From positions 59,179-123,178 of the forward strand of contig NZ_JYOV01000017.1 in assembly GCF_000963255.1 (NCBI RefSeq): DNA of 64,000 bases. The letters run 5' to 3'. Within the stretch, counting starts at the first letter, position 1; each line of letters begins with the position of its first letter. Position numbers and translations under genes: made by a program. Source of the stretch: Streptococcus infantis (GTDB taxonomy: Bacteria; Bacillota; Bacilli; Lactobacillales; Streptococcaceae). Under the pieces are notes generated by a model, which saw nothing but the letters and a program-made list of their open reading frames with translations, was not told where the DNA came from and ran no database searches. Below are positions 30,968 through 39,283 of this stretch, piece by piece.

Positions 30968-31945
30968 ATGCTTAAACTTGGTATTATCGGCACTGGTGCA
31001 ATCAGTCACCACTTTATAGAAGCTGCTCATGCTAGTCAGGAATTCCAGTTAGTGGCTGTTTATTCAAGAAAGCTCACGACTGCTCAGCAATTTGCTAGTT
31101 CCTATTCAGATGTTAGTCTATTTGATAATTTAGAGGATTTCTTCCAATCTGAATTTGATGTTATCTATATCGCAAGTCCAAATTCTCTGCACTTTACTCA
31201 AGCCAAGGCCGCTTTATCTGCTGGCAAACATGTTATCCTTGAAAAACCAGCGGTGACTCAACCCCAAGAATGGCAGGATTTAGTTGAAATAGCTCAGGAG
31301 AATCACCGTTTCATCTTTGAAGCAGCAAGAAACTATCATGAGGAAGCCTTCACCGTTATTAAAAACTTTTTAGCAGATAAGCAAGTTTTAGGTGCAGATT
31401 TTAACTATGCCAAGTATTCTTCTAAGATGTCTGACCTTCTTTCTGGAAACACTCCGAATGTATTTTCAGACCGTTTTGCTGGTGGGGCTCTCATGGACTT
31501 GGGAATTTATCCGATCTATGCTGCGGTTCGCTTGTTTGGAAAGGCACTTAATGCGACCTATCAAACTCAGCAACTTGACAACACCATTGATTTAAATGGA
31601 GATGGTATCTTATCTTATCCCGGTTATCAAGTCCATATCAAGGCTGGTAAAAACATTACTTCTAATCTGCCTTGTGAAATATATACAACAGATGGAACCT
31701 TGACACTCAACACTATTGAACATGTTCGATCAGCTATTTTTACAGATCATCAAGGTAATGAAACATATCTACCTATTCAGCAGGCACCTCATACCATGAC
31801 TGAGGAGGTCGCTGCTTTTGCTAACATGATCAAGCAGCCAAACCTAGAACTTTACCAAGCTTGGTTAGAGGATGCGTCACACGTCCATAACCTAATATAC
31901 ACTATGCGCCAGACTGCTGGCATTAGATTTGAGGCAGAAAAATGA
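30968..31945 (+). CDS. Gfo/Idh/MocA-family oxidoreductase
   Basis: NAD(P)-dependent sugar or inositol-type dehydrogenase of 325 residues. The N-terminal Rossmann motif GIIGTGAISHHFIEAA, the EKP motif in HVILEKPAVT near residue 94 (substrate-side lysine) and GGALMDLGIYPIY are diagnostic of the family; the substrate is not predictable. The ATG at 30968 follows AAGGAG. Its last bases overlap the helicase gene start (ATGA), a coupled pair. Confidence 0.9.
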   Translation: MLKLGIIGTGAISHHFIEAAHASQEFQLVAVYSRKLTTAQQFASSYSDVSLFDNLEDFFQSEFDVIYIASPNSLHFTQAKAALSAGKHVILEKPAVTQPQEWQDLVEIAQENHRFIFEAARNYHEEAFTVIKNFLADKQVLGADFNYAKYSSKMSDLLSGNTPNVFSDRFAGGALMDLGIYPIYAAVRLFGKALNATYQTQQLDNTIDLNGDGILSYPGYQVHIKAGKNITSNLPCEIYTTDGTLTLNTIEHVRSAIFTDHQGNETYLPIQQAPHTMTEEVAAFANMIKQPNLELYQAWLEDASHVHNLIYTMRQTAGIRFEAEK

Positions 31946-33024
31946 AAACCAAACTACCTACAGAATGGCTAGAGCTAACCGAAAAACTCGGCTTTCAAGA
32001 ATTCACACCCATTCAAACTCAGCTTTTTGATCCAATTTTAGACGGTCAAACCCTTCTTGGAGTTAGTCCAACTGGTACAGGTAAGACTTTAGCTTATCTC
32101 CTACCAAGTCTTCTTCGTCTCCAAAAGAAAAAAGCGCAGCAACTATTGATTTTAGCACCAAATACTGAACTGGCTGGTCAGATTTTTGAGGTAACTAAAA
32201 CTTGGGGTGAAGCTATCGGCTTGACTGCTCAGCTCTTCCTGTCAGGTTCGAGTCAGAAACGTCAAATCGAACGACTGAAAAAAGGCCCAGAAATTCTGAT
32301 TGGAACTCCTGGGCGTATCTTTGAACTGATCAAATTGAAAAAAATCAAGATGATGAATGTGGAGACTATTATACTTGATGAGTTTGACCAGTTGCTAGAT
32401 GATTCTCAAATCCACTTTGTAGAAAAGATTACCCACTACGCACCTCGTGACCATCAACTTATTTACATGAGTGCCACTACCAAATTTGACCAAGATAAGA
32501 TTGCACCTAACACTCGCACCATCGACCTCTCTGATCAAAAGTTGGACAACATCCAACACTTCTACATGCAGGTAGATCATCGTCATCGAGTTGATTTGCT
32601 CCGTAAATTAGCTCATGTTGAGGATTTCCGCGGTCTCGTCTTCTTTAATAGCTTGTCAGACCTTGGAAGCGCCGAGGAAAAATTACAATATCGTGATGTT
32701 TTAGCCGTTTCCTTAGCTAGCGATGTCAATGTTAAGTTCAGAAAAGTTATTCTCGAAAAATTCAAAGACAAGCAGCTAACACTACTTCTTGCGACAGACC
32801 TTCTAGCTCGTGGTATCGACATTGATAGCTTGGAATGCGTGGTTAACTTTGATGTCCCTAGAGATATGGAAACCTACACTCACCGTGCTGGACGTACAGG
32901 ACGTATGGGCAAAGAGGGCTATGTAATCACGCTTGTAACACATCCCGAAGAAATCAAAAAGCTGAAGAAATTTGCAAGCGTACGTGAAATTGTCTTGAAA
33001 AATCAAGAACTCTATATCAAATAG
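31942..33024 (+). CDS. DEAD-box RNA helicase (CshB-like)
   Basis: ATP-dependent RNA helicase of 360 residues. A Q motif (GFQEFTPIQTQ), Walker A SPTGTGKT, motif II as DEFD instead of DEAD, SAT (MSATTK), RGIDIDSLECVVNFD and HRAGRTGRMG are in order. There is no C-terminal extension, so it is a minimal core. Size and DEFD motif fit the CshB/YqfR group, involved in ribosome assembly or cold adaptation, but the assignment is by overall impression. Translationally coupled to the oxidoreductase upstream, followed by a terminator. Confidence 0.9.
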   Translation: MKTKLPTEWLELTEKLGFQEFTPIQTQLFDPILDGQTLLGVSPTGTGKTLAYLLPSLLRLQKKKAQQLLILAPNTELAGQIFEVTKTWGEAIGLTAQLFLSGSSQKRQIERLKKGPEILIGTPGRIFELIKLKKIKMMNVETIILDEFDQLLDDSQIHFVEKITHYAPRDHQLIYMSATTKFDQDKIAPNTRTIDLSDQKLDNIQHFYMQVDHRHRVDLLRKLAHVEDFRGLVFFNSLSDLGSAEEKLQYRDVLAVSLASDVNVKFRKVILEKFKDKQLTLLLATDLLARGIDIDSLECVVNFDVPRDMETYTHRAGRTGRMGKEGYVITLVTHPEEIKKLKKFASVREIVLKNQELYIK

Positions 33025-33057
33025 AGGCTGGGACAAAAATCCCAACCTCATTTTTTA
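33024..33057 (+). terminator. Helicase operon terminator
   Basis: GAGGCTGGGA-caaaaa-TCCCAACCTC followed by ATTTTTTATT, starting at the helicase stop. It is the hairpin part of the shared intergenic repeat. Confidence 0.88.
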
Positions 33058-33127
33058 TTAGCAAAAAAACTTTGACCTGCTAGTTGATTTGGAACTTCGA
33101 AATCGAAACTTTATCTACTGATTTCTC
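33024..33127 (+). repeat. Terminator-containing intergenic repeat, short copy
   Basis: Same order of blocks as the repeat at 4757-4923: GAGG-TGGGACAAAA hairpin, CATTTTTTATTAGCAA, AAACTTTGAC, GTAG/TAGTTGATTTG, ACTTCGAAATCGA-ACTTT and CTACTGATTTCT. About 60 bp of the middle is deleted. Confidence 0.6.
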
Positions 33128-33137
33128 CTCCACTTTT

Positions 33138-33515
33138 TTATCCCCAGGTAATTTCTAAGCGATAGTTTGCAAATGGAGTTCCTTCTTTGTTTTGTAGTTG
33201 ATAGGCTAGTTCAATCTTTTGTTGTTCAACTTGATAATGGCTTGTTTGGATGATAAACTCCTGCATGCCCATAGGTGTTGGTATATAAGCCAAACTATCA
33301 GCTTCCTTCAGAAAACGCATGATGGTCTTAGGATTGGAAAATCGAGACATCACCAACTCTGTATCATTAAACTTGAGTACCACTTTTTCCTTCTCCTCAT
33401 TGTAAAAAAGGAGATAGGAAAAATCACCTTTCTCACGTAACTCAACGTCATAAAGTTGGTCGATCACTTCCAATTGTTCATCAAACTGGATGGTATTTCT
33501 CATTCGAATCTTCAC
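33138..33515 (-). CDS. DUF1934 beta-barrel protein
   Basis: 125 residues, all-beta in character (alternating pattern, FSYLLFYNEE, VVLKFNDTELVMSRF, MRFLKEA, LAYIPTPMGMQEFIIQT, YQLQNKEGTPFANYRLEITW), matching the DUF1934/YwiB calycin-like family of unknown function. The start is GTG at 33515 with GAGG 7 nt upstream; the internal ATG is too far from it. Divergent from the HD gene; function not assigned. Confidence 0.8.
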   Translation of the reverse strand: MKIRMRNTIQFDEQLEVIDQLYDVELREKGDFSYLLFYNEEKEKVVLKFNDTELVMSRFSNPKTIMRFLKEADSLAYIPTPMGMQEFIIQTSHYQVEQQKIELAYQLQNKEGTPFANYRLEITWG

Positions 33516-33574
33516 TTCAAGTCCTCTTTCTTCACTCTTATCCTACTATTTTACCAAAAACTGTAGCTTTTTGC

Positions 33575-33580
33575 TATAAT
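33575..33580 (+). promoter_or_regulatory. Extended -10 immediately before HD gene
   Basis: TTGC-TATAAT ends only 6 nt before the ATG at 33587. Transcription would begin at or within a base or two of the start codon. TTACCA at 18 nt upstream could be a weak -35. Confidence 0.65.
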
Positions 33581-33586
33581 GGTTTT

Positions 33587-34891
33587 ATGAATGAAAAAGT
33601 ATTTCGTGATCCTGTTCACAATTATATCCATGTTGATAATCAGATTATCTATGACTTAATCAATACCAAAGAATTTCAACGGCTTCGTCGTATCAAGCAG
33701 CTCGGAACATCCAGTTATACCTTTCATGGTGGAGAACATAGTCGTTTCTCTCACTGTCTGGGTGTTTACGAGATTGCACGACGCATCACCGAGATTTTTG
33801 AGGAAAAGTATCCTAAAGAATGGGATCCTTCGGAGTCCCTCCCAACCATGACTGCAGCCCTCCTTCATGACCTAGGACATGGTGCCTATTCGCATACTTT
33901 TGAAAATCTCTTTGATACCGATCATGAGGCGATTACGCAGGAAATTATCCAAAGCCCTGAGACAGAAATTCATCAGGTTCTCTTACAGGTAGCCCCAGAT
34001 TTCCCCAAAAAGGTAGCTAGTGTTATTGACCATACTTATCCTAACAAGCAGGTGGTACAACTCATTTCCAGTCAGATTGATGCAGATCGCATGGACTATC
34101 TCTTACGTGACTCCTATTTTACAGGAGCTTCTTATGGGGAATTTGACCTAACACGTATCTTACGAGTTATTCGCCCTATCGAGAACGGAATTGCCTTTCA
34201 ACGAAATGGCATGCATGCCATCGAAGACTATGTTCTAAGTCGCTATCAAATGTATATGCAGGTTTATTTCCATCCTGCAACACGTGCTATGGAAGTCCTT
34301 CTGCAGAATCTTTTGAAACGTGCTAAAGAACTTTATCCAGATAACAAAGACTTCTTTACTCTTACATCCCCGCATCTACTGCCATTTTTCGAAAAAAATG
34401 TTAGCTTAGCTGACTATCTAGCTCTGGATGATGGTGTGATGAATACCTACTTCCAGCTCTGGATGACTAGTCCTGACAAGATTCTCGCAGACTTATCTCA
34501 ACGCTTTGTCAATCGCAAGGTCTTTAAATCAATCACCTTTTCACAAGAAGATCAAGAACAGCTTGCATCTATGAGAAAATTGGTTGAAGATATCGGCTTT
34601 GATCCTGACTATTACACAGCTATTCATAAGAACTTTGACCTCCCTTATGATATCTATCGCCCTGAATCAGAAAACCCACGGACGCAGATTGAGATTATAC
34701 AAAAAAACGGAGAACTAGCAGAACTCTCTAGCCTGTCTCCTATCGTTCAATCCCTTGCTGGCAGTCGCCACGGAGATAATCGTTTTTATTTTCCGAAAGA
34801 AATGTTAGACCAAAACAGCATCTTCGCAAGCATTACCCAGCAATTTCTACACTTGATTGAGAACGATCATTTTACCCCAAATAAAAACTAA
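33587..34891 (+). CDS. HD-domain phosphohydrolase (YwfO-like)
   Basis: Metal-dependent HD hydrolase of 434 residues, similar to dGTPase/SAMHD1-type enzymes and B. subtilis YwfO. Key residues: GGEHSRFSHCLGVYEIARR near residue 48 (H, R, H), LLHDLGHGAYSHTFE near 95 (HD pair) and the downstream aspartate in SSQIDADRMDYLLRDS. The substrate is probably a (deoxy)nucleoside triphosphate. There is no ribosome site: the -10 box abuts the ATG, so the mRNA is probably leaderless. A HAD phosphatase gene follows 12 nt later with a proper ribosome site. Confidence 0.9.
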   Translation: MNEKVFRDPVHNYIHVDNQIIYDLINTKEFQRLRRIKQLGTSSYTFHGGEHSRFSHCLGVYEIARRITEIFEEKYPKEWDPSESLPTMTAALLHDLGHGAYSHTFENLFDTDHEAITQEIIQSPETEIHQVLLQVAPDFPKKVASVIDHTYPNKQVVQLISSQIDADRMDYLLRDSYFTGASYGEFDLTRILRVIRPIENGIAFQRNGMHAIEDYVLSRYQMYMQVYFHPATRAMEVLLQNLLKRAKELYPDNKDFFTLTSPHLLPFFEKNVSLADYLALDDGVMNTYFQLWMTSPDKILADLSQRFVNRKVFKSITFSQEDQEQLASMRKLVEDIGFDPDYYTAIHKNFDLPYDIYRPESENPRTQIEIIQKNGELAELSSLSPIVQSLAGSRHGDNRFYFPKEMLDQNSIFASITQQFLHLIENDHFTPNKN

Positions 34892-34903
34892 AAGAGGAAA
34901 TTT

Positions 34904-35710
34904 ATGAGTATTAAACTAATCGCTGTCGATATCGACGGAACCCTTGTCAACAGTAAAAAGGAGATCACTCCTGAAGTATTTGCCGCTATCCAAGATGCCA
35001 AACAAGCTGGTGTCAAAGTTATGATTGCAACTGGACGTCCTATCGCCGGGGTTGCCAAACTTCTAGATGACTTGAAATTAAGAGATGAAGGTGACTATGT
35101 AGTGACCTTCAACGGTGCACTTGTTCAAGAAACAGCTACAGGGCATGAGATTATCAGTGAATCCTTGACTTATGAAGATTATCTAGATATGGAATTTCTC
35201 AGTCGCAAGCTCGGTGTCCATATGCACGCTATTACCAAGGACGGCATCTATACTGCCAATCGCAATATCGGAAAATATACCGTTCACGAATCAACCCTTG
35301 TCAGCATGCCAATCTTCTATCGTACACCTGAAGAAATGGCTGACAAGGAAATCGTCAAATGTATGTTTATCGATGAGCCTGAAATTCTGGATACCGCTAT
35401 TGAAAAGATTCCTGCAGAATTTTATGAGCGCTACTCCATCAACAAATCTGCTCCTTTCTACCTTGAGCTCCTTAAAAAGAATGTAGACAAGGGTTCAGCT
35501 ATTACTCACTTGGCTGAGAAACTAGGATTGACCAAAGATGAAACGATGGCTATCGGAGACGAAGAAAATGACCGTGCTATGCTTGAAGTCGTAGGTAACC
35601 CAGTTGTTATGGAAAACGGAAACCCAGAACTCAAAAAAATAGCCAAATACATCACTAAATCTAATGATGAATCTGGCGTAGCCCATGCCATTCGAACTTG
35701 GGTGTTGTAG
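34904..35710 (+). CDS. Cof-type HAD phosphatase
   Basis: Cytoplasmic sugar-phosphate or flavin-phosphate phosphatase of the Cof/YidA subfamily, 268 residues. HAD motif I is DIDGTLVNSKKEIT near residue 9, motif II ATGRP near 45, motif III the lysine in LKKNVDKGSAI, and motif IV GDEENDRAML near 219. A C2-type cap lies between II and III. The ATG follows AGAGGA. Second gene of the HD-HAD unit, ended by a symmetrical terminator. Confidence 0.92.
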   Translation: MSIKLIAVDIDGTLVNSKKEITPEVFAAIQDAKQAGVKVMIATGRPIAGVAKLLDDLKLRDEGDYVVTFNGALVQETATGHEIISESLTYEDYLDMEFLSRKLGVHMHAITKDGIYTANRNIGKYTVHESTLVSMPIFYRTPEEMADKEIVKCMFIDEPEILDTAIEKIPAEFYERYSINKSAPFYLELLKKNVDKGSAITHLAEKLGLTKDETMAIGDEENDRAMLEVVGNPVVMENGNPELKKIAKYITKSNDESGVAHAIRTWVL

Positions 35711-35721
35711 ACAGAATAGAC

Positions 35722-35747
35722 AAAAACCGCTCTGCTGAGCGGTTTTT
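35722..35747. terminator. Bidirectional terminator HAD gene / tRNA-Arg
   Basis: AAAAACCGCTC-tgct-GAGCGGTTTTT, symmetrical A and T tracts. It serves the plus-strand HAD gene and the minus-strand tRNA. Confidence 0.9.
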
Positions 35748-35760
35748 GATGTCTGATTAC

Positions 35761-35832
35761 TGCCCCCTGCAGGAATCGAACCTGCAACTACTCCTTAGGA
35801 GGGAGTTGTTATATCCATTGAACTAAGGGAGC
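35761..35832 (-). tRNA. tRNA-Arg (anticodon CCU)
   Basis: 72 nt without encoded CCA. Acceptor stem GCTCCCT/AGGGGGC (one G-T wobble), discriminator A, anticodon stem ACTCC/GGAGT enclosing loop CTCCTAA (anticodon CCT, reads AGG), and T arm GCAGG-TTCGATT-CCTGC. Its 5' end is only 5 nt beyond the rplS terminator, and no promoter is seen in between. Confidence 0.96.
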
Positions 35833-35837
35833 TAGAG

Positions 35838-35866
35838 AAAAACTCTGCCGAATGAGCAGAGTTTTT
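35838..35866 (-). terminator. rplS terminator
   Basis: Minus strand AAAAACTCTGC-tcattcg-GCAGAGTTTTT, 8 nt after the rplS stop and directly before tRNA-Arg. Confidence 0.88.
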
Positions 35867-35873
35867 GGTCGAA

Positions 35874-36221
35874 TTAACGACGGATTTCTTTGATACGAGC
35901 TGCTTTACCTTGAAGAGCACGCAAGTAGTACAATTTCGCACGACGTACTTTACCGTAACGAACAACTTCGATCTTTTCAACACGTGGAGTGTGGATTGGG
36001 AAGATACGTTCAACTCCTACACCGTTAGAGATTTTACGAACTGTGTAGTTTTCTGAGATGCCAGCACCTTTACGTGCAATAACAACACCTTCAAAAATCT
36101 GAACACGTTCACGGTTACCTTCGACAACTTTCGCGTGTACACGAACAGTGTCACCAGGACGGAATGATGGGATATCTGTACGAAGTTGACCTTCAGTCAA
36201 GCTTTGGATTAATGGATTCAT
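35874..36221 (-). CDS. rplS: Ribosomal protein bL19
   Basis: 115 residues: [20 protein letters not shown] start, [30 protein letters not shown] core and the C-terminal [20 protein letters not shown], all typical of L19 at the subunit interface. ATG after AGGAG. It is followed by a terminator and tRNA-Arg on the same strand. Confidence 0.98.
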   Translation of the reverse strand: MNPLIQSLTEGQLRTDIPSFRPGDTVRVHAKVVEGNRERVQIFEGVVIARKGAGISENYTVRKISNGVGVERIFPIHTPRVEKIEVVRYGKVRRAKLYYLRALQGKAARIKEIRR

Positions 36222-36339
36222 TTTATTCTCCTATCTTTGTCAATCTTGAGGAAGCTTCCTCAGCGGATAAACTGTATTTTTGTGCGTCCATTACACACAA
36301 GATACAGTTTACCAAATTTCCTAGAAAAAGTAAAGAAAT

Positions 36340-36669
36340 TTACAGTAAAATTCCTAAAAAAATTGCTACTAAACCACCTAAGTAGGTTAAGAGAAAATAT
36401 CTGTAAAAGATCTTCTTATCAGTTAAGAGTTTTTGGAGTTCATCATTCAAGGTTGAAAAAGTGGTTAGACCTCCACAGAAGCCTGTAGCAAGGATAGCAT
36501 AGAGCTCTTTATCTTCTACATAATTGTAAAATAAACCAATTAAAAAACAACCTAAAAGATTTGCTAGAAGTGTTCCTAATGGTAAAACTCTCTCTTGATT
36601 GAGGGTAGAAAGGAAATAACGAACAAGCGCTCCAACGCCACAAGCAAGTGCTAAATACATGATTACCAT
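36340..36669 (-). CDS. crcB: Fluoride channel subunit FluC/CrcB (second gene)
   Basis: Small four-helix fluoride exporter subunit, 109 residues. GVGALVRYFLS, GTLLANLLGCFLIG and ATGFCGGLTTFSTL (the Gly-Thr-Thr-Phe-Ser segment that lines the pore and binds the central Na+) are present. The ATG at 36669 is chosen because GGGAGG lies 5 nt upstream. It overlaps the first fluC by 7 nt. In Gram-positive bacteria such paired genes form heterodimeric dual-topology channels. Confidence 0.93.
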   Translation of the reverse strand: MVIMYLALACGVGALVRYFLSTLNQERVLPLGTLLANLLGCFLIGLFYNYVEDKELYAILATGFCGGLTTFSTLNDELQKLLTDKKIFYRYFLLTYLGGLVAIFLGILL

Positions 36670-37037
36670 TTCTTCCTCCCTAAACAATAAGCCAATAAAA
36701 GCCCTCCACCAATGCTCAGAACTAGATAGATTACCAGACTTGGATAAGAACCTGTATCCAGCAATTTTACTGTATCTAACATGAGGCTAGAAAAAGTGGT
36801 CAAACCGCCACAAAATCCAGTTCCAAGCGCTAAAATGACACCTTTACTGCTACCCTTATAAACTAGATAACCTTTTACAAGATAGACTAAGCAGAAAATT
36901 CCTAGATAGTTGACAAGAAGCGTCCCCCAAGGAAAATCTGGGCTAGCTGGCAACCATCTCGAAATCTGGTATCGGACCAGTCCTCCTAGCATGGCAGCTA
37001 GAAAGATTCCTAGTGGGTAAAATTGTTCTTTTTTCAT
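36663..37037 (-). CDS. crcB: Fluoride channel subunit FluC/CrcB (first gene)
   Basis: 124 residues with four hydrophobic helices. MLGGLVRYQISRWLP, GTLLVNYLGIFCLVYL and GTGFCGGLTTFSSLMLDT match FluC. Charges are arranged differently from the partner (Lys-rich start here), consistent with opposite membrane topology of the two subunits. It overlaps the chorismate mutase stop by ATGA. No fluoride riboswitch was recognised upstream of the three-gene unit. Confidence 0.92.
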   Translation of the reverse strand: MKKEQFYPLGIFLAAMLGGLVRYQISRWLPASPDFPWGTLLVNYLGIFCLVYLVKGYLVYKGSSKGVILALGTGFCGGLTTFSSLMLDTVKLLDTGSYPSLVIYLVLSIGGGLLLAYCLGRKKW

Positions 37038-37300
37038 TTGATGTTTTTATCCTGATAATCGCGTGAACGTTTGAGAATATCTGAAAAAGTCTCAACGATT
37101 GTCTCTTCGTATTTTTTATTGCTGACACGATTTCTGACCTTCTCAAAGATAGCTTCTTCTCTTTTAGTATCTAGAACAGCTTTTCCTGAAGCTTTTTTAT
37201 AAGCAACTACACCCTCAACTAGATGCATTCTTTCTTCTAAGAGTTTTACAATTTGGTCATCAATTTGATCGATTTCTTGTCTAATAATATCTAAATCCAT
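37034..37300 (-). CDS. Chorismate mutase (AroQ type)
   Basis: All-helical enzyme of 88 residues that converts chorismate to prephenate on the way to Phe and Tyr. The pattern MDLDIIRQEIDQIDDQIVKLLEERM, VVAYKKASGKAVLDTKREE (catalytic Arg/Lys) and the C-terminal helix fit monofunctional AroQ. ATG after AGGAG. It is unexpectedly placed ahead of the two fluoride channel genes with overlapping stops and starts, an order also found in pneumococcus. Confidence 0.9.
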   Translation of the reverse strand: MDLDIIRQEIDQIDDQIVKLLEERMHLVEGVVAYKKASGKAVLDTKREEAIFEKVRNRVSNKKYEETIVETFSDILKRSRDYQDKNIK

Positions 37301-37376
37301 AGGGTCTCCTTCATTATTTGAATGATTGTATCAAAAAGCTTCTAAATGGGCTAGTACATTCTTAGGGTTATCTAAC

Positions 37377-37409
37377 AAAAACTGCACTGACAACTTTCAT
37401 CAGTGCAAC
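37377..37409 (-). terminator. Flavodoxin terminator
   Basis: Minus strand TTGCACTGA-tgaaagttg-TCAGTGCAG followed by TTTTTG, starting 8 nt after the flavodoxin stop. Confidence 0.85.
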
Positions 37410-37416
37410 TTCATGC

Positions 37417-37860
37417 TTATCCTACTTTAGCAGCCAATTCTTCTGCAAATTGTTCCAAGCGTTCGATATCTTCTTCCTCTGCAGAGAGATCCACTTTGAC
37501 GCACTCTGATCCCTTTTCAGCTCCTGTTGCTACAAATACACGATCAAAGTCATCAACAGCCTTACAGAACTCATCATAGAAAGTATCGCCTGATCCTACC
37601 ACACCGTAGATTTTGCCACTCAAGTTAAGATCTGCTAGGTCTTCGTAGAAGTCCATCATCTCATCTGGTAACTCTCCATCACCGTATGTGTAGGTTGCAA
37701 CGATTGCGATATCTGCTTCAAGAAAGTCAGATGCGTCAACAGTTGTACACTCATCAACATCCACCTCTAAGCCCAACTCACGCAATTTATCTGCTACAAT
37801 ATCTGCAATTTCTTCGGTATTACCGGTCATACTGGCAAATACAATTTTTGCTAATGCCAT
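37417..37860 (-). CDS. Flavodoxin
   Basis: FMN electron carrier of 147 residues. The phosphate-binding loop ASMTGNTEEIADI is at the N-terminus; FMN-stacking contexts TYTYGDGELPDEM near residue 57 and GSGDTFYDEFCKAVD near 90 are present. It is acidic overall. The ATG at 37860 follows GGAGGA; the in-frame ATG 15 nt earlier lies in that site. It is preceded by an extended -10 (TGA-TATAAT at 37888-37893) and divergent from pde2. Confidence 0.95.
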   Translation of the reverse strand: MALAKIVFASMTGNTEEIADIVADKLRELGLEVDVDECTTVDASDFLEADIAIVATYTYGDGELPDEMMDFYEDLADLNLSGKIYGVVGSGDTFYDEFCKAVDDFDRVFVATGAEKGSECVKVDLSAEEEDIERLEQFAEELAAKVG

Positions 37861-37963
37861 ATCGTCCTCCTCCATTTATCTTTCTCCATTATATCACATC
37901 TTTTTCATTTTAAAAATAAAAACTCTTGTGCTACAATGAAATAAGAAAGAATTGAGGTCACTT

Positions 37964-38899
37964 ATGGAAATTTGCCATCAAATTTTAGAAAAAATTAAAG
38001 CATACGATACCATCATCATTCACCGTCACATGAAACCGGATCCTGATGCCTTAGGAAGTCAGGTTGGACTCAAAGCACTTCTGGAACACCATTTCCCAGA
38101 AAAAAATATCAAGGTAGTCGGTTATGAGGAGCCAACCCTAACATGGCTTACAAAGATGGATCAGGTAGAAGACAAGGATTATCAAGGTGCGCTTGCTATC
38201 ATTTGTGATACAGCAAATACCGCTCGTATCGATGATAAACGTTATACTAATGCTGAAACCATTATTAAAATTGATCACCATCCAAATGACGAAGTTTATG
38301 GAGATCTTGTTTGGGTAGATACCAACTCTAGCAGTGCGAGTGAGATGATTGCTCTCTTTGCTGAAGCAACTAACCTAGAATTATCCGACTACGCTGCTAA
38401 AATGCTCTGCGCTGGAATTATTGGCGACACAGGTCGTTTCCTTTATCCGTCTACTTCTGCTCGTACCCTTCGTATAGCAAGTCAACTTAGAGAACATAAC
38501 TTTGACTATGCTGAATTAACACGTAAAATGGATACTATGAGCTTTAAAATCGCCAAACTTCAAGGTTATGTCTATGATCACCTAGAAGTTGATGAAAATG
38601 GTGTCGCACGTGTCTTACTGACTCAAGAAATTCTAAAAACATATCAAGTAACTGATGCAGAAACAGCAGCCATTGTTGGAGCTCCAGGTCGTATCGATAC
38701 AGTTAATCTTTGGGGAATATTTGTGGAACAAGCAGATGGCCACTATCGCGTTCGACTTCGCAGTAAATTCGTTCCAATCAATGGTGTTGCAAAAGAACAT
38801 GATGGTGGAGGTCACCCACTTGCAAGTGGTGCTAACTCCTATAGCCTAGAGGAAAATGAAGTTATCTATCAAAAATTAAAAAACTTACTGAAAAAATAG
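37964..38899 (+). CDS. pde2: DHH/DHHA1 phosphodiesterase Pde2 (NrnA-like)
   Basis: 311 residues, the size of pneumococcal Pde2, which hydrolyses pApA from c-di-AMP breakdown (and short oligoribonucleotides) to AMP. DHH-domain motifs RHMKPDPDALGS near residue 24, CDTANTARID and KIDHHPND near 104 supply the Mn ligands; DHHA1 ends with GGGHPLASGAN. The ATG at 37964 has GAGG 6 nt upstream. rpmE2 follows, as in pneumococcus. Confidence 0.93.
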   Translation: MEICHQILEKIKAYDTIIIHRHMKPDPDALGSQVGLKALLEHHFPEKNIKVVGYEEPTLTWLTKMDQVEDKDYQGALAIICDTANTARIDDKRYTNAETIIKIDHHPNDEVYGDLVWVDTNSSSASEMIALFAEATNLELSDYAAKMLCAGIIGDTGRFLYPSTSARTLRIASQLREHNFDYAELTRKMDTMSFKIAKLQGYVYDHLEVDENGVARVLLTQEILKTYQVTDAETAAIVGAPGRIDTVNLWGIFVEQADGHYRVRLRSKFVPINGVAKEHDGGGHPLASGANSYSLEENEVIYQKLKNLLKK

Positions 38900-38995
38900 A
38901 TAAAAAGCTTGCCAAACTTATCAGAATCTGATAGACTAGTATGGTAACAATCTATGGCTCGCAAAGAGACCATGGCAGAAAGGAAATATTGCAAA

Positions 38996-39238
38996 ATGAA
39001 AAAAGATATCCATCCAGAATATCGCCCAGTTGTCTTCATGGACACAACTACTGGTTACCAATTCCTTAGCGGTTCAACAAAACGCTCTAACGAAACTGTT
39101 GAGTTCGAAGGCGAAACTTACCCATTGATCCGTGTGGAAATTTCATCAGACTCACACCCATTCTACACTGGACGTCAAAAGTTCACTCAAGCAGATGGAC
39201 GCGTGGATCGTTTCAACAAAAAATACGGTCTCAAATAA
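38996..39238 (+). CDS. rpmE2: Ribosomal protein bL31, type B
   Basis: 80 residues starting [20 protein letters not shown] and ending FNKKYGLK. It lacks the CxxC zinc motif, so it is the zinc-independent (C-minus) paralogue. The ATG at 38996 gives the conserved N-terminus; AGGA lies 11 nt upstream. Its promoter is probably in the 96-nt gap after pde2. Strong terminator follows. Confidence 0.96.
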
Positions 39239-39240
39239 AC

Positions 39241-39272
39241 AAAAAAAGAACAGTTTCGACTGTTCTTTTTTT
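39241..39272 (+). terminator. rpmE2 terminator
   Basis: AAAAAAAGAACAG-tttcga-CTGTTCTTTTTTT right after the stop; symmetrical, so it can also serve the minus-strand UPF0145 gene. Confidence 0.9.
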
Positions 39273-39283
39273 GTTTCTTCAAA

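Noticed and set aside
37301..37416. Possible fluoride riboswitch before chorismate mutase/fluC.
   Set aside because: No crcB-motif pseudoknot pattern was recognised; the only clear structure is the flavodoxin terminator.
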